The notes: generated by a model from the sequence alone, not told the origin. Positions 34,947-46,191 are shown, numbered from the stretch's first letter. The stretch: DNA of 64,000 bases from Anodontia alba (GCA_964016985.1 OZ024829.1:73912110-73976109); one strand, 5' to 3'. Translations and numbers: made by a program.

Positions 34947-35154
34947 ACCCTTGTCCTGCTGAACTCGGATATATCCGGTCTTTACAAACAGTTTAGATCC
35001 AGATCAGTTGGCTTCTGAAGAAGCCAACTGATCTGGATCTGCATTGTTTGTCATTAAGCATATGAATTTGTATCAACAATCTGGATCAAGTAAACTGATT
35101 GGCAGAAAATTAGAAGTGGGTGTGGCATCTTAATTTATTCAGCAGGACAAGGGT
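34947..35154. mobile_element. 208 bp MITE with nested perfect hairpin
   Basis: The ends ACCCTTGTCCTGCTGAA (from 34947) and TTCAGCAGGACAAGGGT (to 35154) are exact inverted repeats. Inside, 34996-35015 and 35020-35039 form a perfect 20 bp hairpin (GATCCAGATCAGTTGGCTTC) with a TGAA loop. It carries no gene and lies between the terminal exon and the exon at 35179. Confidence 0.9.
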
Positions 35155-35178
35155 TAAACATGTAGAAGATTTACTTAC

Positions 35179-35243
35179 TTAGCAGCATACTCTGTGTCAA
35201 AAGAAGAACCTTGTATTTTTTCCTGCAGTTCTTGTACCTCATG
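35179..35243 (-). CDS. Internal exon, coiled-coil, same strand as 9266-9373
   Basis: A 65 bp minus-strand exon with an excellent acceptor (CTTTTTGCTCTTCCTCACAG) and a consensus donor (AA|GTAAGT). The frame reads HEVQELQEKIQGSSFDTEYA then A, a Glu/Gln-rich amphipathic stretch. It begins in phase 0 and ends in phase 2; the exon at 9266-9373 starts with one base completing a codon, so the two join in frame, giving Asn at the junction. A direct join would need a 25.8 kb intron filled with repeats. The gene is not recognised. Confidence 0.6.
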
Positions 35244-35546
35244 CTGTGAGGAAGAGCAAAAAGATATATAAAGAATACAATAATGGAAGTATTTTTATAC
35301 ATAAAACTAGAAAAAGGATTTGTAAAATGCTATGCCCCCGAGATGGCACCTAGCATTAACTGAACATTGTTGTTCATCTTTTTTTGTCCCTAAAAACAAA
35401 AGCTGTGTGTAAAAATTAAATATAGTGATGCCCAGAAAAGGCCATAATCAAGGAACACAGTCCTCCCAAGGCCCTTCTTGAATGACATGAAACAGCATCA
35501 CAAAACAACACTCTAATGAAAAGAACAAATAAAAGAGGAACTACAA
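35244..35546. other. Unassigned, with a CCCCCGAGATGGC fragment
   Basis: The word TATGCCCCCGAGATGGCACC near 35331 resembles the start arm of the family C terminal hairpin (TATGCCCCCG), and the following 150 bases hold GGCCATAATCAAGGAACAC, as in other tandem-core elements. It may be a 5' end fragment. Nothing else is supported. Confidence 0.35.
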
Positions 35547-36622
35547 CAAGAGTTGTCAGAAGACAACGCAGCTTGCAGGAAAGGGCTGATCGGATAAGAA
35601 AACAATTTTTAAATATTAAAGTTTAAATGCAGTACTTAAACATAGCAGAAATGACAAAGTAGGACCTCAATTTGATGTTGGAAGAATGTCAAACTGAGGG
35701 ATGGGGGTGTATATGCCATTGAAACATCTTCCCTTAGGCTGGTGTGGATGAAATATGAAAGCTATATCTTACATACTTCAGCAGCCATGTACACTTTTCA
35801 AAACTTAAACACGGCTATAAATGACAAAGTATGACCTGATCTTGACCTAGGCAGAAGGTCAAACTGAGGAAGGGATGTGTACTATTGAAAGGTCTTATCC
35901 TAAGGTAGGTGTGGGCCAAATATGAAAGCAGCATCTTGAAAACTTTAGCAGTTACGAACCCTTTTCAAAACTTAAACCCAAAACTTAAACATGGGTTTAA
36001 ATGACTAAGTATAACCTTGACCTTGACCTAGGCAGAAGGCCAAACTGAGGAAAAGGTCTGAACTATTTAAAGGTCTTACCCTACTATTGGTGTGGGCCAA
36101 ATATTAAAGCAGTATCTTGAATACTTCAGCAGTTACAAACATTTTTCAAAACTTAAACGCAGAACTCAAACATGGGTTCAAATGACAAAGTGTGACCTGA
36201 CCTTGACCTAGGCAGAAGGTCAAACTGAAAAAGAGGTGTGTGCTATTGAAAGGTCTAACCCTAAGGCTGGTGTGGGCCAAATATTAGAGCTCTATCTTGA
36301 ACACTTCAGCAGTTATGTACACTTCTCAAAACTTGAACACAAAACTTAAACATGAGTGTAAAAGACAAAGTAAGAACTGACCTTGACCTATATAAAGAGT
36401 CTATTTTAGGCATGGGGGTGTATGCTACTGAAAGGTCTTACCCTAAAGTAGGTGTAGGCCAAATATGAAGGCAGTACCCTAAACAGTTAAAAAACTATGC
36501 ACATATTTGAAAACTTAAACATTGTGCAAACGCGGAAGCCGACGCCGACGCCAACATGGACGCCGACGCCAACGCCTGGGTGACAACATAAGCTCTCCAG
36601 GGACATAGTCCCGGCGAGCTAA
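35547..36622 (+). mobile_element. Complete family B element (copy 1)
   Basis: The 5' end is CAAGAG plus a hairpin TTGTC-AGAA-GACAA (35553-35566), then GCTTGCAGGAA. The core is five to six monomers of about 175 bp with TGACCTTGACCTAGGCAGAA, GGTCAAACTGAGG, TATTGAAAGGTCTTACCCTA and GTGTGGGCCAAATATTAAAG. A GACGCCGACGCC tract precedes the 3' hairpin GGGACATAGTCCC (36600-36612) and GGCGAGCTAAAAA. No family A sequence is shared, but the plan of the ends is the same. Confidence 0.85.
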
Positions 36623-36671
36623 AAATAGACATACACAAACCATCTCGGATTAGTTAACAGCAAAACTATTG

Positions 36672-36698
36672 GTGTGTGTGTGTGTGTGTGTGTGTGTA
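36672..36698. repeat. (TG)n microsatellite
   Basis: About thirteen uninterrupted TG units between the family B element and the next family A element. The surrounding 36623-36828 holds nothing else that I can assign. Confidence 0.95.
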
Positions 36699-36828
36699 CG
36701 TACTGGCAACTGAGGAAACACACTTGTTATAGCAGCAACAACTGAGTACACATGATCCAACTGAGAACGTCTCAGTTGTCAAAAAAATTCAAACCCTTCA
36801 AAATGTTTATTTTATTCCAAAATATAAA

Positions 36829-39800
36829 CAAGAGGACCATGATGGTCCTATATCGCTCACCTGACCAAACAGATTTGCATATTTACTGTTGAAGTTTCAG
36901 CCAAGTTCACTGCTCTAGGATTTTTGTATAAACTTTATAGCACTAACCACCCCCACCCCCCTCCACCACACCCCTGGCCATGTTTTTTTACAAATCTTGA
37001 CGACTTGAACTGAATCTTAAAAGAGGGTCACCAAAGGAACATTTCTGCCAAGTTATATTGAAATTGGTCCAGTGGTTTAAAAAGTTTTATATAGCTATAA
37101 AGCCCTAGGCCCTAACGGCCATGTTTTTTGACGAATCATGACAGCTTGAACAAACTTGGTAGAGGATCACCAAAGGAACATTCCTACCAAGTTATACTGA
37201 AATCTGTTCAGTGGTTTCTGACAAGAAGATTTTTAAAGTTTTCTATTTAGATATATAGGGAAAACAAGCCCCACCCCATGACAGCCATGTTTTTTACGAA
37301 TCATGATTGCTTGTACAATCTTGATAAAGGTTCACCAAAGCAACATTCCAGCCAGATAATATTGAAATCGGTCATGGGGTATGTGACAAGAAGAATTTTA
37401 AAATTTTCTATGCAGATATATATGAAAAATAAGCCCCACCCCCCTGGGGGCCATGGTTTTTGATGTATCATGAAGGCTTGAACAATCTTGGTAGAAGGTC
37501 ACCAAAGCAACATTCCTGCCAAGTTACATTGAACTCGGTCCAACTGTTTCTTACGAGAAGATTTTTAAAGTTTTCTATATAGATATATAGGGAAAATAAG
37601 CCCCGCCCCCTAGCGGCCATGTTTTTTGATGAATCATGACGGCCTGAACAATCTTTGTAGAGGGTCACCAAAGAAACATTCCTGCCAAGTTGTATTGAAA
37701 TCGGTCCATTGGTTTCTGAAAAGAAGATTTTTAAAGTTTTATATATAGATATATAGGGAAAATAAGCCCTGCCCCCGGCAGCCATGTTTTTTGACGAATC
37801 ATGATTACTTGAACAATCTTAGTAGAGGGTCACCAAGGAAAAATTTCTGCAGTTATAATGAAATCGGTTCAGTGGTTTCTAACAAGAAGAGTTTTAAAGT
37901 TTTCTATATAGATATATAAGGAAAATAAGCCCCGACTCCTGGCGGCCATGTTTTTTGACGAATCATGACGGCTTGAACAATCTTGATAGAGGGTTACATA
38001 AGAAACATTCCTGCAAAGTTACATTGAAATCGGTCAAGTGCTTTCTGAAAAGACTATTAAAATTTTCTATATAGATAAATTATATAGTAAAATAAGCCCC
38101 GCCCCCTAGCGGCCATGTTTTTTGACAAATCATAACGGCTTGAACAATCTTGGTAAAGGGTCACCAAGGAAACATTTCTGCGAAGTTATATTGAAATCAG
38201 TCCTGTGGTTTCTGATGACAAGATTTTTTCAAGTTTTCTATATAGAATTATATCGAAAATAAGCCCCGCACCCCTTTAAGCGGCCATGTTTTTGGACAAA
38301 TCATGTCGGCTTGAACAATCTTGATAGAGGGTCACTAAGGAAACATTTCTGCAAAATTATATTGAAATCTGTCCAGTGGTTTCTGACAAGAAGATTTTTA
38401 AAGTTTTCTATATAGATATATAGGGAAAATTAACCCCGCCCCCTAGTGGCCATGTTTTTTAATGAATCATGGCGGCTTGAACAATCTTGCAACAGGATCA
38501 CCAAAGGAACATATTGAAATCGGTCCAGCCGTTTATGACAAGAAGATTTTTAAAGTTTTCTATACAGATATATAAGGAAAATAAGCCCCGCCCCCCCTGG
38601 CGGCCATGTTTTTTGACAAATCCAAATGGCTTGAACAATCTTGCAACAGGATCAACAAAGGAACATTTCTGCAAAATCATATGGAAATTGGTCCAGTGGT
38701 TTCTGACAAGAAGATTTTTAAAGTTTTCCATATAGATATATAAGGAAAATAAGCCCCGCCCCCCTGGCGGCCATGTTTTTTGACAAATCCAAATGGCTTG
38801 AACAATCTTGCAACAGGATCACCAACGGAACCTTTTTCTGCAAAATCATATGGAAATCGGTCCAGTGGTTTCTTACAAGAAGATTTTTAAAGTTTTCTAT
38901 ACAGATATACAGTGAAAATAAGCCCCGCCCCCTGGCAGCCATGTTTTTCGACAAATCCAAATGGCTTGAACAATCTTGGTACAGGATCACCAAAGGACCA
39001 TTTCTGCAAAATTATATGTATATATGTTGGCCATGTTTTTTGACGAATCCAAATGGCTTGAACAATATTGCAACAGGATCACCAAAGGAACATTTTTGCA
39101 AAATTATATTGAAATCGGTCTGTTGGTTTCGGACAAGAAGGTTTTTAAAGTTTTCTATATAGATTATATAGGGAAAATAAGCCCCGCCCCCTGGCGGCCA
39201 TGTTTTTTGACGAATCCAAATGTCTTGAACAATCTTGGTAGAGGATCACCAAAGGAACATTTCTGAAAAATTATATTGAAATCGGTCCGGTGGGTTCGGA
39301 CAAGAAGATTTTTAAAGTTTTCTATATAGATATATAGGGAAAATAAGCCCCGCCCCCTGGCGGCCATGTTTTTTGACTAATCCAAATGGCTTGAACAATC
39401 TTGGTAGAGGAGCACCAAAGGAACATTTCTGCAAAATTATATTGAAATCGGTCCAGTGGTTTCGGACAAGAAGATTTTTAAAGTTTTCTATATAGATATA
39501 TGGGGAAAATAAGCCCCGCCCCCTGGTGGCCATGTTTTTTGACGAATCCAAATGGCTTGAACAATCTTGGTAGAGGATCACCAAAGGAACATTTCTGCAA
39601 AATTATATTGAAATCTGTCCAGTGGTTTCTGACAAGAAGATTTTTAAAGTTTTCTATATAGATATATAATATATAGTGAAAACAAGCCCGGCCCCCTGGC
39701 GGCCATGTTTTTTGACGAATCCGAATGGCTTGAACAATCTTGGTAGAGGATCACCAAAGGAACATTTCAGCAAAATTATATTGAAATCGGTCCAGTGGTT

Positions 39801-40082
39801 TCTGACAAGAAGATTTTTTAAGTTTTTAGTTAAAAAATCTATTTTTAGCTCCTGTGACCTAGATATGCAACGGACCGGAACCATTTGAACAACTTTGAAA
39901 GAGGACCAACCAAGGATCATTCCTGTGAAGTTTGGTCAAAATCCAATCAGTGGTTTAGGAGGAGATGTTGTTTAAAAGACTGTGGACGGACGGACGGACA
40001 TACGGACGACGACGATGACAACGACGACGGACGGTGAGTGATCACAAAAGCTCACCTTGAGCCTTCAGCTCAGGTGAGCTAA
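36829..40082 (+). mobile_element. Complete family A element, core c4 (copy 2)
   Basis: The first ~250 bases are nearly identical to 28171-28420, including the palindrome AGGACCATGATGGTCCT (36833-36849) and CTCACCTGA (36856-36864). The core has about nineteen c4 monomers, more than copy 1, so the two copies differ mainly by monomer gain or loss. One short monomer occurs near 39010-39030. The end has GGACGGACGGACATACGG, GTGATCACAAAAGCTCACC, a hairpin (to 40078) and CTAA (40079-40082). Flanks (AAAATATAAA and AAAAATAACATG) are A-rich and differ from copy 1, so this is an independent insertion rather than part of a larger duplication. Confidence 0.92.
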
Positions 40083-41376
40083 AAATAACATGAAACTAAA
40101 AAGTGACCTCAGAAGGAGGTTACCTGGTGTGTGCGTGTGTGTCATGTGGTCGACCACAAAAATTGTCATGTTTTGGTGAATGAATATTGATCCACTGCTG
40201 TCCTCATTTGTTGGTCACATAACAAAATGGCGAGGAATGGCGGCATTCTGTTTCATGGCATTTTTTTAGGTGAACAAACCAGATAAACAAGGTGAGAAGA
40301 GTTTTCTTACTTTTCTGTTTTAATCAATGTTTTGTTCATGAATTCTAATATTTCTATGACAGTATACCTATCTGTGATTGTTGAGAATAGCAGGTCAGTA
40401 ATGTAAATGTCACATGTTTTCGCAATTTATTATTTATGCAGATTTTGACCCAGTGCATTCTCTAAGGAATGCAAGCTATTTTTTCTAAGGAAAATATGTT
40501 TGTAAAGTTATATGTGTCTGAAAGCATTATATTAACCTTTGAAATGATGGGACCATGGTAAAGTCTGAAGCAGGTTAGGGCTTGTACAGGCCAGCAACTC
40601 GACCTCCTCTTTCAGCTTCTAAAAACAGGGTATCCTCACCAAACTTGCTTGTTTACTTTGTAAGTATGATTGAGTGGCAGTTTCATTCGTAACTTTTTTG
40701 TTTTATTTGTCTCCAGTCATTGATTACTTAACTTTCTTTGTCTGTGTAAATGATGACCTTGACAGGTGCGTAAAAACACACCAAACCACCCTTAAAATAC
40801 ACATAACCACCCTCGTAGGGTATGTAAGGGATGGTTAGAGTGGGGTGGGGTATGGTGGTCGTCTCTGATGGGTGGAGCTTTATGGGTAGGGGCTGGAAGA
40901 GGTGAGGTGGCCCACAGGTGAGTTTTGGAAAAGCAAAGTAGTCCACATTGGCACCCAAACCTACCCCAAATGTCACAATATAGTTTGGTTAATGTAGATA
41001 TAGTCATAGAACCTATACAAATCCCCGAGAAGACTTCATTTTACCCCATCCCACTCTATATTCAACCCTGGATGGTTTGGGGGTATTTTAAGGATGGTTT
41101 GGGGATGTTTTGGGGTAGTTTGGGGTGTTACTATGGATCTGACATTGAACTTAGTGCTAAGCTGCCATTGTTGAGGTTTATTTACAACTTCCCACTCAGA
41201 TGTTAACAGGTATTTTAACAGTTTGTTGTCTGTATTCCCAGTACACAACTGTTTTACATGTGACAGACTCGCAATCTGACAGACCCACACACTTGGAGCA
41301 TCAGTGTGTAGGCCAATATGTACTCACGCCGTCCAGAAGTGTAATTTTGGCTAGCATGGACAGAAGCACATGGTGG
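40083..41376. other. Mostly unassigned island with a short inverted repeat
   Basis: CCAAACCACCCTTAAAATAC (about 40781-40800) and GTATTTTAAGGATGGTTTGG (about 41083-41102) are inverted with one mismatch, so 40.75-41.13 kb may be a small foldback element rich in GGTTTGGGG. An ATG in good context (AAAATGGCG, 40227-40229) opens 14 codons to a GTGAAC donor-like site at 40269. After the acceptor TGTATTCCCAG (41241) a frame stays open for about 140 bases. None of these is strong enough for a gene call. Confidence 0.4.
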
Positions 41377-42970
41377 AGAGGGGTATTTGGGATTACCACA
41401 ATCCAGTATTTACCGGAATCTACCGACATCTAATATTTATTACGGAAATCCAACTATATTATCAAGTTTACCATGATTTGTGTAAGTTTAGGCATATACA
41501 CTGTTAATTAATATATAAACAGATAATATGTCCAAGTTCGGAAGAATATTTCGATTTTATTTACGTTTTTATAATTTTCATAGATGGAGTTACTTCCCTT
41601 CGTAGTTTAGCTCTGTGATGGGTACATAAAAATATGGAACACAGCGGAACATTTTTCATATTCTTCCCAGAAATAAAAATTTGATTTTTTTCCTGCAAAC
41701 TGTCTCTACTAGAGATGATATCAAGCATGAACTGTCAAGATATAAAGCATGAAATGTCAAAACCATTGTCTGGGAAAAATATTTCAAAATGTCATCTGCT
41801 GGATGTTGATAATGCGCAAAGCAAAATTTGTAGTAGATGATTTTCATTTGGTTTAGATTTTCATAGTAGATAAGTCTTGACATTCCATGTACATTCTTCT
41901 GCTTGGCAGAAGATTTCACATGAATGCCAATAAAAGTCAAAAAGACTTATTTTCTATGAAAGATAGTAAAAAGGATATTTTGAAAGGTCTTCTGCTGCAA
42001 CTGTGATAAGCAGGGCCTTAAGGTTTATTTATAAGCAGACGACATTCTGAAATACTTTTCTTTTTTTCAGCAGAAAACAGGTTTTCACATTACATGCAAA
42101 TTTCATCCAACAAGAGACACTTTGCATGGAATTTCAAATCCCCATTCTGGGAAAAATTAGAAAATAACCAACTGTCATCTGTTGAATTAGCCATGGTTAA
42201 TCTTGGATTGTGTAGGAGAGTTTTTAGTTTCTATGCAATTCAATGCAAAATAATTACAGACCCTGATCAGACGCGGTGTTCTGTGACTTCCAATCTTAGT
42301 CTACATGGGTTGTCAAAATACTATTTGTGGAATATAAATTCAGCAGATGACATTTTGAAATATGTTTCTTTTTTCTTTTTTTTCAGAAAAAAAGGTTTTG
42401 ACAATACATGAAAATTTTCTCCATTAATGTTTTCTGGAAAAATAAGAAAACATCAGGTTGTCATCTGCTGAATTAGCCCAGAAAGTGATAAAGGAATCAT
42501 TTTAAATGAAGTGTGTGTGGGAGAATTTTTACAGTTGTAAGGCTACTGGTTTACATGCAGATATATGCAAAACTAAACCAATAATATGCTTTATATCTTG
42601 ACCTTTCATGCTTGATATTGTCTCCAATGGAGACAATAAGCAGGAAAAGTCAAATCTTTATTTCTGGGAAGAATATGAAAAATGTTTCACTGTGTTCCAT
42701 ATTTCTATGTACCTGTCACAGAGCTAAACTATGAAGGGAAGTAACTCCATCTATGAAAATGGTAAAGACATAAATAAAATTGAAATTATTACAAAATATT
42801 CTTCCAAACTTGGATATATTATCTGTTAATATATTATTTAACAGTGTATATGTCTAAACTTACACAAATCATGGTAAACTTGATAAGATAGTTGGATTTC
42901 GATGATTAATATTAGATTTCGATAGATTCCGGTAAATATTGTATTTCGGTATTCCCTAATACCGAGTGGA
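41377..42970. mobile_element. 1.6 kb foldback element with ~375 bp arms
   Basis: 41377-41749 and 42588-42970 are reverse complements over their full length with scattered mismatches and small indels. Shared phrases are TATTTACCGGAATCTA, GAAATCCAACTAT, AAGTTTACCATGATTTGTGT, CATAGATGGAGTTACTTCCC, AATATGGAACACAG and ATATCAAGCATGAA. The spacer holds two palindromic modules (42034-42180 and 42330-42475). Short frames (41656-41940 minus, 42094-42411 plus) have no recognised domain. Confidence 0.9.
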
Positions 42971-43420
42971 GAGTACCTGTGAAAGCAAGAAGTACAGGGT
43001 TGTGCTTTGCTGTTAATACTTATGACATTTCCAACTGAGATTGAATTAAATCCAGGACCAGCAGAAGGATTATGTGGAATCGGGGTTCTGGTAATCCGAG
43101 TCTTCTCTGATGTTTTAGTGGTTTTTCGTATTGATATTTGCCACTAAGTGGTAAAAATCAAAATAAAGAAAAGACACTTAGACGTCAGAGAAGACTTGGA
43201 CTAGGGGTCTGGGGGTCACAGGCCCCCAATGGGGTCTCTGCTCTGCGTTTTACTTGAAACCGAAAAGCCAGATATGGTTGTCGGCACCAAAGTCCTGGTT
43301 AACACCGGACATTGCTAGCAGCGAGATCCTTACAAAACATCTAGGGTATGATATTTTTAGCCGTGGCCGCACAAGCAGCACAGGCGGGGCGTGTTCACTT
43401 AGTTGAATGATCTGTAATGC
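42971..43420. other. Unassigned stretch with a ~100 bp palindromic MITE
   Basis: Apart from the small TIR element at 43099-43196, I see no repeat or exon here. CACAGGCCCCCAATGGGG and similar GC-richer words stand out locally. Confidence 0.4.
43099..43196. mobile_element. 98 bp TIR element (MITE-like)
   Basis: AGTCTTCTCTGATGTTTTAG (from 43099) and the reverse complement of 43175-43196 agree at 19 of 22 positions. CCACTAAGTGG in the middle is an additional short palindrome. No target-site duplication was identified. Confidence 0.65.
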
Positions 43421-44390
43421 GATAAACCGAAATCACTGTTGAAATCACCGAAATCACTGTTGAAATCACCAAAATAGGGAAAGGGTATAGAAATCACCGA
43501 AATCACTAACGTAGACATGGGTAGCATAGAGAAGTTACCGAAATCACTTGATGTAGTGAGGGGTCGGGTATGAAAATTATTGAAATCACCGATATACAGA
43601 GGGGTTGGATTGCAGGCATGAGACTTTTCAGATTTTTGGCAGATTACAGATTTTTAGTTTCAAAATATGTTCTGCAGAATTACTTGGTTTTGTCTGAAAG
43701 TTGGAAAAATGACATTTTTGGAAAGGGTGGCAGGGGTTTTCAGATTTTTTACCCAGAATTCAGATTTTTTTCATCACTCCTCCAGTCTCATGCCTGGGAT
43801 TGAGAAATCACCAAAATCACCAAATTAAATAGGGATAGGGTATGGAAAAAATCACCAATGTAGAGATAGGTAGGGTCGAGTAGTCACTGAAATCACCATT
43901 GTAGATAGGAGTAGGGTAAAGAAATTGTTGAAATCACTGACGTACAGAGGGGTTGCATTGTGAAATCACCGCGGAAATCACAGAAATCACCAAAATAGAT
44001 AGGGTGTGGCAACCACCGAAATCTGAATGTAGAGATTGGTAGTTACAGTAATCACCCAAGTCACCATTGTAGATAGGGGTAGGGCATTAAAATTGTTGAA
44101 TTCACCACTGTACAGAGGGGTTGCATTGAGAAGTCGCCGAAATCACCTTGAAAATCGGCAAAATCACCAAAATAGATAGGGATAGGGTATGGAAATCACC
44201 GAAATCACTAATATAGAGATGGGTAGGGTAGAGTAGTCACTGAAGTCACTGTTGAAGATAGGGGTTGGTTATAGAAACTGATGAAATCATCCATATACAG
44301 AGGGGTTGGATAGAGAAAATGCTGAAATCACCGTGAAATTCACTGAAATCACCAAAGTAGACAGGAATCAACAATGTAGAGATGGAGTAG
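43421..44390 (+). repeat. GAAATCACC array, plus orientation
   Basis: Irregular array of GAAATCACC and GAAATCACT words combined in ~170 bp units that also contain GTAGATAGGGGTAGGGTA and TACAGAGGGGTTG (near 43594, 43941, 44112, 44297). It begins with GATAAACCGAAATCAC. A MITE interrupts it at 43613-43796. The reverse-orientation counterpart is at 49890-50417. Confidence 0.85.
43613..43796. mobile_element. 184 bp MITE with 13 bp perfect TIR and 6 bp TSD
   Basis: The ends CAGGCATGAGACT and AGTCTCATGCCTG are exact inverted repeats. GGATTG is duplicated at 43607-43612 and 43797-43802, inside the GAAATCACC array. The open frame 43570-43803 merely reads through it. The transposase family is not assignable from this alone. 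Confidence 0.92.
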
Positions 44391-44847
44391 TGAACTAAAA
44401 GCTTCAATGTTCAAGGTACTTGACCATTTGTGAATGTGTACGTTCTAAAGGTTATAATTGTTTAATGAATATTTGCATTCCATTTAAGCAACAGACTGTG
44501 TGTATCTGCAAGATATTCTCGGCCCAGGAAATATGCATAATATGTCCCGAAAATATCTTTTCACTTGATGTTGACTATATATGTCATAAAAATGAGATGT
44601 AACATGAGCACTCTCTGATCAGCGTCTTCAATGTATGATCTGTTGCTGATAAAATTAGAACACAGCTTCTGATCAGGGTCTACACTGTGCGCTGATTATC
44701 CAGCAATATCTTAAATGCGTCAGCTTGTAATGGACCAGACTACAGATTATAGGACAAGTATGGGAAGGACAGGTATCCCATTATTTAGAGTAAATATGGT
44801 ATACTAATAGGCGTCTTTCTTTATCGCTTAGCATGCTGTGTATAATT
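44391..44847. other. Unassigned sequence
   Basis: No repeat or exon supported. CTGATCAGCGTCT and CTGATCAGGGTCT occur 40-50 bases apart (near 44620 and 44665), a weak local repeat. Confidence 0.4.
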
Positions 44848-45010
44848 TCAGTGGATGACATTATGAAATATTTTTATTCTTTTTCCCACTAAATAGCCAT
44901 TGACATTTCATGCAATTTATCTCCTAGGAGACAGTTTGCATGAAATGTCAATGCCTATTATCAGTTTGTCAATATCATCAATTTGTCATCTGCTGAAATA
45001 GCCCAGTGTG
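44848..45010. repeat. ~155 nt palindromic (cruciform) module
   Basis: CATTGACATTTCATGCAA and its exact reverse complement TTGCATGAAATGTCAATG surround a centre containing TCTCCTAGGAGA, itself a 12 bp palindrome. The outer arms (TTTCAGTGGATGACATTATG and TTTGTCATCTGCTGAAAT) also pair. Related modules lie at 42034-42180, 42330-42475 and 46830-46960. Confidence 0.85.
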
Positions 45011-45339
45011 GTAAAGGTTGATGTTGTAGCTCAATCAGTATTAGTCTAATTGTTTTCTCATTTCCAAATAAGTCACCCTCTTTAGATAAAGCCAACTTAC
45101 ATACCAAGATTTATTTTGCGAATGCATATGCAGGTCTGGATATTTTCTGTCTACATATAGGCATATAACTTTGATTCAAATAAGAAAAATATATGTTAAT
45201 GAAATGTATCCCATATGAAAATACCTAGTTGGAATCCAGGTGGAAATGACACATATTTCTTTTGTATATTCCTGGCATATTCCATCTGGAGGTTTACTAT
45301 TTTAAAGTACAGACAGAGTTTTATTTTTATTAACAGATC

Positions 45340-45700
45340 AAAGGAAACTGACCTATTCCAGGCGTAAAATGGGTGGTTATATTGAAATTAGTCTGCTCCA
45401 TATGCAGATTGAGGGTATTTTTCAGAATTATTTCTGGTGTCTTTCCGATTCTGGTGTCTTTCCAATATCCTAGGCATATTCCTGGTGTACAAATTAAAGG
45501 TCTTTCAGATATCCCAGGTGTACTTTTCAAAATCCAGGCATAATCTAGGCATAATAATGGAGAGGTCCGCCTCATGTATTGAACAAAATCCAGGCATAAT
45601 AATGGAATGGTCTGCCTCATGTATTTATCAAAATTACATCTTGATTTCTGCATCAAAAAATCCTGGCGTAATGTTTACATAAACCCAAGCATACTAGAAG
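45340..45700. repeat. Short local tandem repeats
   Basis: AAAATCCAGGCATAAT with GTCCGCCTCATGTATT occurs twice (about 45530-45640), and TCTGGTGTCTTTCC twice near 45432-45463. Related CCAGG words recur. Not coding as far as I can see. Confidence 0.65.
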
Positions 45701-45779
45701 TCCGCTTCCAGTCAAACTGAATATAAGAAAAATTTCCAGCCACTGTTGAAATTCAATCAAATCTTATTTTTAGAGCAGA

Positions 45780-45910
45780 CAGCAATTTTATTTTGTAAAT
45801 TATTTTTCAGGGAAAATTAGGTCTGATGTTAATCATCTGCTTGGTAGTTGATTAACCTCCAATGTCAAGCCTTATTTTCCTTGAAAAATAAGATAAAACA
45901 TATTTGATAC
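45780..45910. repeat. Imperfect palindrome, ~120 nt
   Basis: TTATTTTTCAGGGAAAATTA on the left pairs with TTATTTTCCTTGAAAAATAA on the right, and GTTAATC with GATTAAC nearer the centre. Confidence 0.7.
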
Positions 45911-46115
45911 TTGATGACATATGCAAATGTCATGACTGGCAGTTTAAGGGTTCAGATACTCAATTCTACAGAAAAAAATATTATCATATTGTCATAATTA
46001 CGCTGATGCTGTGGTCTGACCATGAACTACACTGTTTGCCATACATAAAGTAATATTATAGACACAATCATGTCTTTTAACTTGCCAGTGCAGAAGTGAT
46101 AACTAATGAACTTAC

Positions 46116-46191
46116 GCCTGACTTTTAAAATGACTTTCTTTCCACTTCATTTTGCATTTTTCTTCCGCCTCAAAGATTTGGCATGTTAAGT
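46116..46191 (-). CDS. Possible internal exon, charged coiled-coil-like (weak)
   Basis: Minus-strand open stretch with a consensus donor (AGGC|GTAAGT, boundary 46116/46115) and a usable but pyrimidine-poor acceptor (AACTCACTGAG). The frame reads LTCQIFEAEEKCKMKWKESH and FKSQ. It lies upstream of the exons at 35.2 and 9.3 kb on the same strand, but its phase-2 end cannot join the phase-0 start at 35243 directly, so either another exon intervenes or it is false. Confidence 0.35.

Noticed and set aside
38773..39162. 129-codon open frame in the c4 array
   Set aside because: Its segments recur in every c4 monomer in shifting frames, with no conserved domain or start. Not a gene.
28171..40082. Large segmental duplication of the 28-30 kb region to 37-40 kb
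   Set aside because: Similarity stops exactly at the family A ends and the flanks differ, so two insertions of one element explain it better.
40227..40269. Possible first exon starting MARNGGILFHG
   Set aside because: Good start context, but the donor TTTTTTTAG|GTGAAC looks more like an acceptor, and only 14 codons are present.
41242..41383. Possible exon after the acceptor TGTATTCCCAG
   Set aside because: The frame is open, but there is no convincing donor before it enters the foldback arm, and it cannot be phased with the ATG at 40227.
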